A model generated the notes under the pieces. That model did no database searches, was not told the origin of the DNA, and saw only the letters and a list, made by a program, of their open reading frames with translations. A stretch of 53,706 nucleotides of DNA from Phycisphaeraceae bacterium (GTDB taxonomy: Bacteria > Planctomycetota > Phycisphaerae > Phycisphaerales > UBA1924), in the NCBI GenBank assembly GCA_026126345.1, contig JAHCJH010000004.1:1-53706 (forward strand), in the 5' to 3' direction. This document shows positions 44,656 to 53,088 of this stretch, piece after piece. A program made the position numbers and the translations under genes. Position 1 is the first letter of the stretch; each line of letters starts with the position of its first letter.

Positions 44656-47334
44656 GTGAACACCAACATGCCCACCCGACCCAATCCGCGTCTGATCGCG
44701 TTCCTCCTGCTGACGCTCGCCGGCTCGCCGTGGTCGCTGACGGCGCGCGCCGCGGTGCTCGCCGAGCCCGATGCGCCGGAACAGCCCGAACCCGCCGCCC
44801 CCGGGCAGCCCCAACCGGCCAATCCGTCGCCAACGCCGGCCGATCAGCCCGCGCCCGGCACGCCGTCGCCGACCCCGGCGCCGGTTCAGCCTCCCGCCAG
44901 TCCCGAAAGCGAGCACGACCCCCTGGGCCGGCGCAAGGTGTACGGAGAGCCCACCAAACTCGGTTTCCGCAACGTCACGGTCGACCAGGTGATCCCGTTC
45001 ATCGTCGAGTCCACCGGCAAGGTCGTGCTCCCACAGCAGGACGTCATGGCCCGGCGCATCACGCTGCTGAACGACCGGCCGATCCCGCGCGATCAGGCGC
45101 TCGACCTGGTGTTCCTGGCCCTGCAGCAGGTCGGCGTCGCGGTGATTGAGAGCCGCGAGATCATCCTCCTGCGCGACATCGGCGACGTCGACAAGCAGAC
45201 GCTCCCGGTGCTGGGCCCGGACGAGCGAGTCGGCGACCGGCGCGACCTGGGCTCGATGGTGCAGAAGGTCTTTGCGCTCCGCTACGCCGTCGCGTCCAAT
45301 ATCGGCGAGATCCTCAAGCCCTCGTTGCCCGACACCGCCAAGATGTCGGTCGACAACGACTCCAACCAGGTCGTGCTCGTCGCGCCGATCGCGGTGCTCC
45401 AGAAGGTTGAGCGGCTCATCGGCACGCTCGACAAGCCCGCCGCGGCGGCCCTGATCACCGAGACGTTCCGCCTCCGCTTCGCCGACTCCGAGCAGGTGGC
45501 GGCGAACATCCGGGATCTCTTCGGCGCCGGGGGCAACGTTCAGGGCCAGGGGAACCGGCCGGGTCAGCAGAACAACCGCAATCCGCAGCAATTCCGGCCC
45601 GGTCAGCCCAACCAGCCCCAGCAGGGTCAGCAGGGCCAGCAGGTCACCAGCACCAACCTCCGCGTGACGACCAACGCCGCGCAGAACTCGGTCACGGTGC
45701 TGGCCGAGGCAACGGTCATCGAGAAGATCCGCGAGCAGATCGAGAAGTTCTGGGATCGCCCGCTGCCCGAAGACGTGGTGGTGCCGCGCGTGTACCAGTT
45801 GAAGAACGCCGACCCCATCCGCATGAAGGAAGTGCTCGACGGCCTGTTCGGCAGCGGGTCGCAGACCGCGATCGGCACGCAGTTCGGCCAGCGGCAGACC
45901 CAGTTGCAGCAGGGCGTCGGCCGGCTCGCCGGCCAGTTTTCATTCCAGGCGATCCCGGAGGCTGGCCGGCTCATCGCCGTCAGCAAGAGCCCCGACAACA
46001 TGCAGGTGCTCGACCAGATCATCGAGGATCTCGACCAGCCGGTGAGCACGGGCATGCCGCAGATCATCGAGCTCAAGCACGCCACCGCCGAGGACCTGGC
46101 CGAGCAGCTCAACGCGTTGCTCGCCCAGGAGGGCACGCTCGCGAGCATCCGGCGCGTCAACACCGATCTGACCGCCCGCGGGCAGTCCGCCATCAGCCCC
46201 TTCAGTTCCAACGCGTCCACGACCGCAACGACCAACGCCACGCAGACCGCTCAGGCCGACCAGCTCCAGCTCTGGTGGCAGCGTGCCCGGCCGCCGACGG
46301 ATACCGCCGGCGCCTCGAACCTCGTGGGCAAGATCCGCATCGTCCCCGTCGCCCGCCAGAACGCCATCATGGTCATGGCCCCCACGGAGTACCGCGAGGC
46401 CGTCGCCGCGCTGATCGACGAACTCGACAAGGCCGGCCGCCAGGTGCTCATCGCCGCCATCATCGTCGAGTTGACCAGCGAAGACGCCACGGCGTTGGGC
46501 ATCCGCTTCAGCAACCAGACGATCACCCCGCGCTTCAGCGACAACGCGATCGGGATCCAGGGCACCACCAGCACCGGCGCCGCCGGCCCCCTGCTGCAGG
46601 GCACCAAGAACAACCTGCTGCCGGGGCTCTTCGACACCTCGGTGCTCCAGGTCGGCGTCGACGTGAACCTGCTGCTGCAGGCGCTGGCCCAGGACACCAA
46701 AGTCACGATCCTTTCCGAGCCGCGCATCTTCACCGGCGACAACCAGGAGGCCGACTTCTTCGACGGCCAGGACATCCCCTTCATCACCGACTCGCAAGTC
46801 ACCGACAACGGCAACCTGGTCCAGTCGTTCGACTACCGCGCCGTCGGCATCCAGCTCCGCGTCCGCCCGCGCATCACTCCCCAGCGCAGCGTGGACCTGA
46901 AGGTCAACCTGACGCTCGCCAACCTCTCCCCGCAGACCACCAACAACGGCGCGTTCATCGTCGAACGCCGCGAGACCACCACCCAGCTCATCGTCGACGA
47001 CGGTCAGACCATCGTCATCAGCGGCATCATGCGCACCGAGGATTCCGACGTGAAGCGCAAGGTGCCCCTGTTCGGCGACATCCCGCTCATCGGCCTGGCC
47101 TTCCAGAGCACCGAGCGCGTCAAGACCAAGACCGAACTGGTCGCGTTCATCACCCCCGTCGTCGTCGAGGGCCGGACCGACATGGACTCCAGCAACGCCG
47201 CCGATCGAGCCCGCCTGGAGCAGCTCCGCAAGGTGATCAACCCCGAACGGGCCACCCCCGGTTCATCGCCCGACAAGCCGCCGGCCAAGGGGCCCAAGCC
47301 CACCATCCAGCCCGCCGATCAGACCGGGCAGTGA
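44656..47334 (+). CDS. gspD: Type II secretion outer-membrane secretin GspD
   Basis: An 892-residue secretin that forms the outer-membrane pore. Order: signal peptide (residues about 12-33), Pro/Ala-rich spacer, N-domains (FRNVTVDQVIPFIVESTGKV; VFALRYAVASNIGEILKPSL; VYQLKNADPIRMKEVLDGLF; IIELKHATAEDLAEQLNALL), and the secretin core with VGVDVNLLLQALAQDTKVTI, LSEPRIFTGDNQEADF, QLRVRPRITPQRSVDLKVNL and TTTQLIVDDGQTIVISGI, ending KVPLFGDIPLIGLAFQST. A Gln/Asn-rich insert lies at residues about 296-332. GTG 44656 or ATG 44668 both fit. Starts 58 bases after the gspC-like gene. Confidence 0.94.
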   Translation: MNTNMPTRPNPRLIAFLLLTLAGSPWSLTARAAVLAEPDAPEQPEPAAPGQPQPANPSPTPADQPAPGTPSPTPAPVQPPASPESEHDPLGRRKVYGEPTKLGFRNVTVDQVIPFIVESTGKVVLPQQDVMARRITLLNDRPIPRDQALDLVFLALQQVGVAVIESREIILLRDIGDVDKQTLPVLGPDERVGDRRDLGSMVQKVFALRYAVASNIGEILKPSLPDTAKMSVDNDSNQVVLVAPIAVLQKVERLIGTLDKPAAAALITETFRLRFADSEQVAANIRDLFGAGGNVQGQGNRPGQQNNRNPQQFRPGQPNQPQQGQQGQQVTSTNLRVTTNAAQNSVTVLAEATVIEKIREQIEKFWDRPLPEDVVVPRVYQLKNADPIRMKEVLDGLFGSGSQTAIGTQFGQRQTQLQQGVGRLAGQFSFQAIPEAGRLIAVSKSPDNMQVLDQIIEDLDQPVSTGMPQIIELKHATAEDLAEQLNALLAQEGTLASIRRVNTDLTARGQSAISPFSSNASTTATTNATQTAQADQLQLWWQRARPPTDTAGASNLVGKIRIVPVARQNAIMVMAPTEYREAVAALIDELDKAGRQVLIAAIIVELTSEDATALGIRFSNQTITPRFSDNAIGIQGTTSTGAAGPLLQGTKNNLLPGLFDTSVLQVGVDVNLLLQALAQDTKVTILSEPRIFTGDNQEADFFDGQDIPFITDSQVTDNGNLVQSFDYRAVGIQLRVRPRITPQRSVDLKVNLTLANLSPQTTNNGAFIVERRETTTQLIVDDGQTIVISGIMRTEDSDVKRKVPLFGDIPLIGLAFQSTERVKTKTELVAFITPVVVEGRTDMDSSNAADRARLEQLRKVINPERATPGSSPDKPPAKGPKPTIQPADQTGQ

Positions 47335-47391
47335 CCCCACTGGGGGATGACGGGCTGTCGCCGAAGCCCGTCGTTCCATCGGAGCCGAACC

Positions 47392-48606
47392 GTGCCGCGA
47401 GCGCTCCGGGCCTTGCCGCTGGTCATCGCCGCAGGGCTCGCCGCCGGCTGCGTCACAGAGTCGATCTCCCCGGTCCGGCCGGTCGGAGTCGCCGCGGAGC
47501 CCCCTCGGGCCGTCGGCCAGGGCAGTTCCCAAGCAGCGCCCGGCGCGACCACCCTGAGCCTGGTACCGCTGGGTGCGGTCCGTTACGACGGAGTGCACCT
47601 TCCGATCGCATCGGGCGGCGGCGAGTTCATCGTCGTCGCGTCGGGGCTCGCGCCCGACGACAGCGCCCTGCTGGCCGCGCCGGGGGCCAGGCCGCCGGTC
47701 GGCTCCGGCCCCCGGCGCTACGACCTTCGAACGGGCCGGCCCGAGCCCATGGACCCTCCGGGCATGCTCGACGGACTGCTGCTCGGGCGCAGCGCCGATG
47801 ACGCGGGCGTCACGCTGGAGTGGCCGCGGCCCGACGGCTCGCGCTGGATCGGCCGCCTGCCGTGGAACGGCGGGCCGCCGCAATGGTCGATCGCCGACGA
47901 CCACGTCAACGCGTTCGCGATCTGCCCCGGCGCCGACCGGATGATCTACTGCCGGCGGGCCGCCGATGCGCCGGGCTTTGCGCTGGTCGAGTACCGCGCC
48001 GGCTCGGAGCGGGTGATCGACTCCGCCCAAGGCGAATCGCTGGTCTTTCCGGCGATATCGCCCGATCGCACGCTGCTCGCGGCGGTGCGGCTCTCGGCAC
48101 GCGGACTTGAAATCTCCGTGTACGCGGCCGGCGGCGACGGCTGGTCGCACGCGTTCACGCGGCCGCTGGGTGTTCCGGCGTCCATGCAGGCCGCCGAAGT
48201 GGTGTTCGCCGCCATGGAGCCGTGCCCATCGTCTCTGCGAGAAGGGAATCTCGCGGGCGTGGTGCTGGCGCGGTCGCCCGCGACGGGAGAAATGATGGTC
48301 GTGTCGGCCGAAGGCGTGGCGCCCATCGGCGTGCCCGTTGAATCGTTGTCGCGCGCCGAGTCGGTCGAACCGGGCGCCGTCATCGGTGCGGCGGGCGCGC
48401 GCGTCGCGCTCATCCGCCTGGCGCTGCGCGACGGTCGATGGACCTCGGTGCCGATGCTTCAGGTGGCGCAGCGTCGCCTGGCGGTGTGCGGCAGAACCGG
48501 ACAGGCCGGACCGTGGCTGGTGGTGGCGCCGGGCGTGGAGTCCGTGGGATCGCGGCTTGATCTAGCCCGGTTGGAGCTTCGATTGCCCGCCGGCAAGCCA
48601 TTTTGA
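47392..48606 (+). CDS. Beta-propeller-like lipoprotein downstream of gspD
   Basis: A 404-residue lipoprotein: signal VPRALRALPLVIAAGLAAGC with lipobox Cys20. The rest shows repeated beta strands (GAVRYDGVHLPIA, RYDLRTGRP, GVTLEWPRPDGSRWIG, VFPAISPDRTLLAAVRLS), which recall WD40/TolB-like propellers, but no clear signature. No named family. GTG 47392 has GGAG seven bases upstream; an earlier ATG at 47347 would push the signal sequence inward. 57 bases after gspD on the same strand, so possibly a pilotin or accessory protein of the secretin; that is a guess from position. Confidence 0.7.
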   Translation: MPRALRALPLVIAAGLAAGCVTESISPVRPVGVAAEPPRAVGQGSSQAAPGATTLSLVPLGAVRYDGVHLPIASGGGEFIVVASGLAPDDSALLAAPGARPPVGSGPRRYDLRTGRPEPMDPPGMLDGLLLGRSADDAGVTLEWPRPDGSRWIGRLPWNGGPPQWSIADDHVNAFAICPGADRMIYCRRAADAPGFALVEYRAGSERVIDSAQGESLVFPAISPDRTLLAAVRLSARGLEISVYAAGGDGWSHAFTRPLGVPASMQAAEVVFAAMEPCPSSLREGNLAGVVLARSPATGEMMVVSAEGVAPIGVPVESLSRAESVEPGAVIGAAGARVALIRLALRDGRWTSVPMLQVAQRRLAVCGRTGQAGPWLVVAPGVESVGSRLDLARLELRLPAGKPF

Positions 48607-48674
48607 CCACCTGCAGCGGCCCAAACCGGCTCGAAGACCTCCAGAACGTGAATTTGGGCAAGAGATAGGCCCGA

Positions 48675-48701
48675 ACGCCGGGGAAACTACCGGCGTCTTT
48701 T
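48675..48701 (+). terminator. Terminator after the T2SS lipoprotein gene
   Basis: A 7-bp stem ACGCCGG/CCGGCGT with an 8-base loop followed by CTTTT. It closes the long plus-strand unit from gspE and separates it from the promoter at 48724. Confidence 0.7.
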
Positions 48702-48723
48702 GCCGGTTTTTGACACAGAATCC

Positions 48724-48752
48724 TTGACAGCCCCCGCGGCGTCGGGTATCTT
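48724..48752 (+). promoter_or_regulatory. Strong sigma-70 type promoter for the PEP-CTERM-like gene
   Basis: TTGACA at 48724-48729, a 17-base spacer, and TATCTT at 48747-48752. This is the best promoter match seen in the window. It gives a leader of about 65 bases that ends with AAGGAG six bases before GTG 48823. Confidence 0.8.
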
Positions 48753-48822
48753 CCCCCTGTCGTGTTCGCTTTACCGCGAGTCTATAGGTCCATTTCACAG
48801 TGGTAGGAAGAAGGAGAAGCAC

Positions 48823-49812
48823 GTGAACAAGAGCGTTCTCGTCGGCATGATTTCGGTGGCCGGTCTGGCCTCGTCCCTGTTCGCTCAGGGCGGCGCCACG
48901 GGCCCGGGTCGCCCCAGCAACACTGCTGCTGGTCACACCATCGAACTGCGCATCGTCGTTGACGGCGCGCCCGGTTCCCCCTCCGCGGGCAGCGGCATCC
49001 AGCAGTTCCTGCCCACGACCAGCACCCCCGGCTATCAGCCGTTCTGGGTGTCGGCCGTCGGCCTGACTGTCCAGGCCCGCGTCCTGCGTCCCGCCACCGT
49101 GCCGGACGCTGAGGGCGGCACCAACCCCCCGGTCGCCGTTCAGAACTTCGGCATCTCGGCGTTCAGCAACATCTCCGTCTCGGGCACCAACCCGCAGTAC
49201 GCGACGATCTCGATGAGCGATCCGCTGGGCAACGGTGACTTCCAGCGCGGCCGCATCAACGCCGGCGGCACCCTCTTCGGCGCCTACAACCCGTTCCGCG
49301 GCCTGTTCACCACGGCCGAGAACAACACCAGCACCGGCGGCAACCGCGCCACCGGCAACGCCAACGGCGCTTCGCTGGCCACGAACACCAACGTTCGCAA
49401 CGGCTTCATCGACAACGACAGCAACGGCAACGAGCGCATCCGCGGCATGGACCTCGGCTACGGGGCCAACTCCACGAACCGCACGGCGCCGCTGCCCACG
49501 CTGAGCAACGACCCCAACTCCACGAGCAACTGGCAGAACCTGTACCGCATGATCTACATCCCGACGGCCGTCGTCGGCGGTGCGCCCCGTGACATCACGG
49601 TCAGCGTGATCGGCGCTCTGCGGTTCTTCTTCCAGGAGCTCTTCAGCGATCCGGACGGCGAGGCCGGCACGGGCGACGAGCGGTGGACGTACCTCGGCCT
49701 GTCCGAGACCGCCATCCGCGAGGCGTCGGTCACCTTCACGGTCCCGACCCCCGGCGCTGCGGCCATCCTCGGCCTCGGCGGCCTGGCCATGGCGCGTCGC
49801 CGTCGGGCCTGA
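48823..49812 (+). CDS. Secreted protein with PEP-CTERM-like C-terminal sorting signal
   Basis: A 329-residue exported protein. Signal peptide to about residue 21 (SVAGLASSLFAQ). The middle is rich in Asn, Thr, Gly and Ser, with beta character (ELRIVVDGAPGSPSAGSG, VTFTVP) and an NDSNGNERIRGMDLGYG segment. The last 23 residues are VPTPGAAAILGLGGLAMA then RRRRA: short Pro motif, hydrophobic span, basic end, the layout of PEP-CTERM signals for exosortase sorting in Phycisphaerae and others. Here the motif is PTPG rather than PEP. It has its own promoter, a perfect AAGGAG ribosome site and a terminator, so it is probably strongly expressed. GTG 48823 is preferred over an upstream in-frame ATG at 48700, which lies before the promoter. 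Function and anchor unknown. Confidence 0.83.
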   Translation: MNKSVLVGMISVAGLASSLFAQGGATGPGRPSNTAAGHTIELRIVVDGAPGSPSAGSGIQQFLPTTSTPGYQPFWVSAVGLTVQARVLRPATVPDAEGGTNPPVAVQNFGISAFSNISVSGTNPQYATISMSDPLGNGDFQRGRINAGGTLFGAYNPFRGLFTTAENNTSTGGNRATGNANGASLATNTNVRNGFIDNDSNGNERIRGMDLGYGANSTNRTAPLPTLSNDPNSTSNWQNLYRMIYIPTAVVGGAPRDITVSVIGALRFFFQELFSDPDGEAGTGDERWTYLGLSETAIREASVTFTVPTPGAAAILGLGGLAMARRRRA

Positions 49813-49860
49813 GTCCCGACCGCTGACTCGACCTGTAGAGTCTTGAACACGTGCGATCCG

Positions 49861-49892
49861 CGGGGCCCTCGCGAAAGCGTGGGCCCCGTTTT
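49861..49892 (+). terminator. Strong terminator after the PEP-CTERM-like gene
   Basis: Stem CGGGGCCC-T-CGC, tetraloop GAAA, GCG-T-GGGCCCCG, then TTTT. A GNRA loop, 11 base pairs around a T-T mismatch, and a T-run; only the plus strand has the T-run. Confidence 0.85.
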
Positions 49893-49963
49893 CATTTCCG
49901 CCCGCCCCGCTCGCCCGCGCAGCCGGCGCGCGCCACGGGCGATCATGTGCCCCACGTGCGAGT

Positions 49964-50371
49964 TCAGTATCTCGGCACCGACGCATCCACCCCCAACGAC
50001 CAGGCGTCGATGCCGCCCGCCATCGACACGGCCCCCGCGAATCCGTGGGCCCGCAGCGCCCCGACAACCCGCAGCGACCGACGCCCGTGGTGGCAGTACA
50101 CAATCACCCGCCGCCCGCGCCCGAGCGCATCGTCTTCCAGTTCGTCGAGCCGCTGCTCAACCTGGCCCATCGGCACCAGCACCGCCCCCTCGATGCGGCA
50201 CAGCGCCCACTCGTCCGGTTCGCGGCAGTCGAGCAGCAGCGGCCGCTGGGCCGTCGGGCGTGCGAGTTCTTCCTGTGTCTGCCGGGGCGTCAGTTCCCAA
50301 TCTGGCCGAAACGTGTACCCCTTCGGCAGCCCGAGTTCATCGAGCGATTCCCGACCCGCGGCGTCGCTCAC
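49964..50371 (-). CDS. Rhodanese-like domain protein
   Basis: A 135-residue single rhodanese domain. Seen: LLLDCREPDEWALCRIEGA, VLVPMGQVEQRLDEL, and the active loop VYCHHGRRS with Cys93, followed by LRAHGFAGAVSMAGGIDAW. It may transfer sulfane sulfur; the acceptor is unknown. GTG 50371 is chosen for the GTGA overlap with the lipoprotein stop; an upstream ATG at 50482 would overlap that gene for over 110 bases. Last gene of a four-gene minus-strand unit. Confidence 0.85.
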   Translation of the reverse strand: MSDAAGRESLDELGLPKGYTFRPDWELTPRQTQEELARPTAQRPLLLDCREPDEWALCRIEGAVLVPMGQVEQRLDELEDDALGRGRRVIVYCHHGRRSLRVVGALRAHGFAGAVSMAGGIDAWSLGVDASVPRY

Positions 50372-50913
50372 GGCTTCGCCTCGGACGCGCCCGGCATCGA
50401 TCCCGGCGACGTGGGCGCCCTGGGCGGGCCCGATCGGGGCGTCACGGTGATCGACCACGGCGCCGCGTGCACCATGCGGCACGGGGCCGAAACGATGTCC
50501 AGCGCCGCCCAGAACGAAGCCGCCGCGGCCTCAGCGATCATCGCCCCGCGCGTCTCCGGCGACCAGGTGTCCAGAACCGTTTCGGCGGTGGGGTACTCAC
50601 CGCGCTGGCGGGCCAGGTCGCGGGCGTACCGCGGCTGCAAGCCGCTCGAATATGTGGGGTGGTGCCGGGCTCCGTCCGACGGCACGACGAACGTTCGCTC
50701 CTGCCAGGCGCTCCGGTCGAGCGCCGTGACCGACGGCCCGTCGCTCTCACCGGGCGCCGGCGCGGGGCCGATCCACGGCGATCCATCGCCCAGCGATTCG
50801 AGTCCGACCGTGTCGCCCAGACGCGAGGAGTGGTTCAGATCGCCGCAACCGGCGAAGATCCCCAGCGCCACCGACGAGCATGCCATCGCGCCCCGTGTGA
50901 TCGATCGTGCCAT
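50368..50913 (-). CDS. Hypothetical lipoprotein
   Basis: A 181-residue predicted lipoprotein: ITRGAMACSSVALGIFAGC with lipobox Cys23 (FAGC). No family recognised. The mature part has SAWQERTFVVPSDGARHHPT, YARDLARQRGEYPTAETVLD, and EAAAASFWAALDIVSAPCRM; the C-terminus is Pro/Gly-rich. ATG 50913 places the lipobox correctly. It follows recX by 16 bases and overlaps the rhodanese gene. Confidence 0.72.
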   Translation of the reverse strand: MARSITRGAMACSSVALGIFAGCGDLNHSSRLGDTVGLESLGDGSPWIGPAPAPGESDGPSVTALDRSAWQERTFVVPSDGARHHPTYSSGLQPRYARDLARQRGEYPTAETVLDTWSPETRGAMIAEAAAASFWAALDIVSAPCRMVHAAPWSITVTPRSGPPRAPTSPGSMPGASEAKP

Positions 50914-50929
50914 CGTGCCCCAAGGGTAC

Positions 50930-51676
50930 TCACCGGCCCGCGGCGTCCGCCTGTCCACCACCTGCCGCCCGTTCGGCCAGGGCCGTGCGCACCGCCCGCC
51001 GGCAGACGTCGGCGTCAAAGCCCCGACGGGCCAGCAGCCCCAGCAGTCGGCGCTCGACGCGATCCCGGTCCAGGCCCGCTGACATTCGGCCCAACCGATG
51101 GCGTGCCAGCCGCAGGGCGTCGGCCAGCGGTTCCCTGCCCGCTGTTTCCTGGGTCACCGCCCGCGCCGCAGCGGGCGAAGCAATCCCCCGTCGGGCAAGC
51201 TTGCTCCGCAGCAGGCGCGCCCCGGCGGGCTTGCGGGCCAGTTCACCCCGGACGATCGCGCCGGCCAGCGCTCCCTCGTTGATCAGACCCAGGGACTCCA
51301 TGGTCCGCGCCGCCGCCTCGGCGTGCGCCCGGCGGTGGCCCCGGCGCGCCAGCCGCGGGCGCCCCTCGCGCCCGCTCCGCGCCCGGCGCGGCCGCAGGCG
51401 CTCGGCATCATCGCGCGCCGCCAGCGACGCGGTGCACTCGGCCACCGCCGCCGCCAGTTCGGCCGTCCAGACGCACCTTTCTTCAAGCCCGACCTTCGAG
51501 GCCAAGGCCCGGGTGGCGATGCCGACACGCACCCGGCCCACACGGACGATCAGCCGCTCGGGGCGCGACATCATCGGCCGAAGCACGCCCACGACCGCCG
51601 ACCCATCGGTCGGTGGTGGCGTGGCGGCGGGCCTGGCCCCTGGCCGCGCGCGGGATCGTGAACTCCGCCATGCCAT
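50930..51676 (-). CDS. recX: RecX-like regulatory protein
   Basis: A 248-residue protein with the tandem three-helix repeats of RecX, which binds RecA filaments and limits their activity. Seen: AHAEAAARTMESLGLINEGA with LARKPAGARLLRSKLARRGI and DRVERRLLGLLARRGFDADV followed by CRRAVRTAL. The N-terminal about 100 residues are unlike RecX and Arg/Ala-rich, so the start is uncertain; ATG 51574 is an alternative. recA is not in the window. Confidence 0.72.
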   Translation of the reverse strand: MAWRSSRSRARPGARPAATPPPTDGSAVVGVLRPMMSRPERLIVRVGRVRVGIATRALASKVGLEERCVWTAELAAAVAECTASLAARDDAERLRPRRARSGREGRPRLARRGHRRAHAEAAARTMESLGLINEGALAGAIVRGELARKPAGARLLRSKLARRGIASPAAARAVTQETAGREPLADALRLARHRLGRMSAGLDRDRVERRLLGLLARRGFDADVCRRAVRTALAERAAGGGQADAAGR

Positions 51677-51716
51677 GCATGCAGCCTATCGCCAACGCAC
51701 CCACTGGGCCTCGGCG

Positions 51717-52046
51717 TCAGCGGGCCTCGGCCAACTCGATCTGCAGCCCCGAAAGCTCCCCGTGCGCCTTGGCATCGCCCGCCCGCAGCGCCGCCTGCAC
51801 CCCGGCCAGAACAGTCTGACGCGCCGCCGCGAGATTGCCCGCGGCCTGCAGCGACCGCGCCTTGTGGTAATAGGCGTAGCAGTAGGCCGGATCGACCTCC
51901 AGGCAGCGGTTGTAGAAGTCCACGGCCCGGGCGTGGTCGCCCATCTTGGCGTGCTCCTGGGCCAGGCCGTAGAGCACGAACGTATCTCGTCCATCCAGGG
52001 CCAGCAGTTTCTCGAGTTTGGCGAGTCGGTCGGTGGTGCCGGCCAT
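51717..52046 (-). CDS. Small tetratricopeptide repeat protein
   Basis: A 109-residue protein with about two TPR units: FVLYGLAQEHAKMGDHARAV followed by DFYNRCLEVDPAYCYAYYHK and ARSLQAAGNLAAARQTVLAG. TPRs bind other proteins. No signal peptide. ATG 52046 is preferred; the ATG at 52139 would start beyond the divergent dehydrogenase start. First gene of the unit with recX (40 bases apart). Confidence 0.8.
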   Translation of the reverse strand: MAGTTDRLAKLEKLLALDGRDTFVLYGLAQEHAKMGDHARAVDFYNRCLEVDPAYCYAYYHKARSLQAAGNLAAARQTVLAGVQAALRAGDAKAHGELSGLQIELAEAR

Positions 52047-52137
52047 GGCCGAATCAAAGCCCGGCCGTCCGCGTGGGTCTACCCTCCGGCGCTCGCCCGG
52101 CCGCACCGGCCGGGACTCACCACGCAGAGGTTTCTCC

Positions 52138-53034
52138 ATGGATCACGGCATCAAGACGGTCGGCATCATCGGCGCGGGGCAGATGGGCGGCGGCATCGCC
52201 CAGGTTTCGGCGGTCGCCGGCTTCAAGACCATTGTGTACGACGCGTTCCCCAAGAGCCTCGACAAGGCTAAGGCCGACCACGAAAAGCGCCTGGCCCGCG
52301 ACGTCGAAAAGGGCAAGCTCACCGCCGAGGCCAAGTCCGCCGCGCAGGGGCGGCTCCAGTACGTCTCGAGCCTCGACACCTTCGGCATGTGCGACATCGT
52401 GATCGAGGCGATCGTCGAAGACGCGAAGGTCAAGAAGGACCTGTTCGTCCGCCTGGGCGAGATGTTCGCCAAGATCCCCGGGCGGCAGATCATCGCCAGC
52501 AACACCAGCAGCATCTCGATCACCGAACTGGCCGCGGCGTGCAAGCACTTGTCCGGCCCGTCGATGAACGCCGAGAGCCAGATCATCGGCATGCACTTCT
52601 TCAACCCGGTGCCGGTGATGAAACTGGTGGAGGTGATCAAGGGCCTGGGCACCAGCGACGAGACGACGCAGCGGACCATCGCCCTGGCGCGGGCGATGGG
52701 CAAGGAGCCGCTGGCCGCCAACGACCGCCCGGGGTTCGTGAGCAACCGGGTGCTGATGCCGATGATCAACGAGGCCTTCTACGCCCTGATGGAGGGCGTG
52801 GCCGGACCGGAGGAGATCGACGGCATCATGAAGCTGGGCTGCAATTTCCCCATGGGACCGCTCAACCTGGCCGACTTCATCGGTCTGGACACCTGCGTGC
52901 ACATCATGGACGTGCTGGCCGACGGCCTGAACAACGACCGCTACCGGGCCTGCCCGCTGCTGAAGCAACTGGTGACCGCCGGCCGCCTTGGCGTCAAGAC
53001 CGGCCGCGGCGTATTCGTGTACCCGGCGAAGTAA
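52138..53034 (+). CDS. 3-hydroxybutyryl-CoA (3-hydroxyacyl-CoA) dehydrogenase
   Basis: A 298-residue NAD(P)-dependent dehydrogenase that interconverts 3-hydroxyacyl-CoA and 3-ketoacyl-CoA. Seen: nucleotide loop VGIIGAGQMGGGIAQVSAV, VIEAIVEDAKVKKDLF, IIASNTSSISITEL, IIGMHFFNPVPVMKLVEVI with the catalytic His153, and GFVSNRVLMPMINEAFYALM, with MGPLNLADFIGLDTC. The size and single-domain layout fit Hbd/PaaH types rather than fused FadB. GAGG seven bases upstream supports ATG 52138. Confidence 0.92.
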   Translation: MDHGIKTVGIIGAGQMGGGIAQVSAVAGFKTIVYDAFPKSLDKAKADHEKRLARDVEKGKLTAEAKSAAQGRLQYVSSLDTFGMCDIVIEAIVEDAKVKKDLFVRLGEMFAKIPGRQIIASNTSSISITELAAACKHLSGPSMNAESQIIGMHFFNPVPVMKLVEVIKGLGTSDETTQRTIALARAMGKEPLAANDRPGFVSNRVLMPMINEAFYALMEGVAGPEEIDGIMKLGCNFPMGPLNLADFIGLDTCVHIMDVLADGLNNDRYRACPLLKQLVTAGRLGVKTGRGVFVYPAK

Positions 53035-53088
53035 GCGCATTCCGCCGCGCCACCCCGGCTGGTGTCCAATCTCCGCAACCTTGCGTTG

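Noticed and set aside
48640-48710. Possible riboswitch between the lipoprotein gene and the PEP-CTERM-like gene
   Set aside because: The structure reduces to a simple hairpin with a T-run, and it lies upstream of the promoter for the next gene, so it is read as a terminator.
49843-51282. Plus-strand open frame opposite the rhodanese, lipoprotein and recX genes
   Set aside because: Arg/Pro/Ala-rich shadow; the minus strand has rhodanese, lipobox and RecX features.
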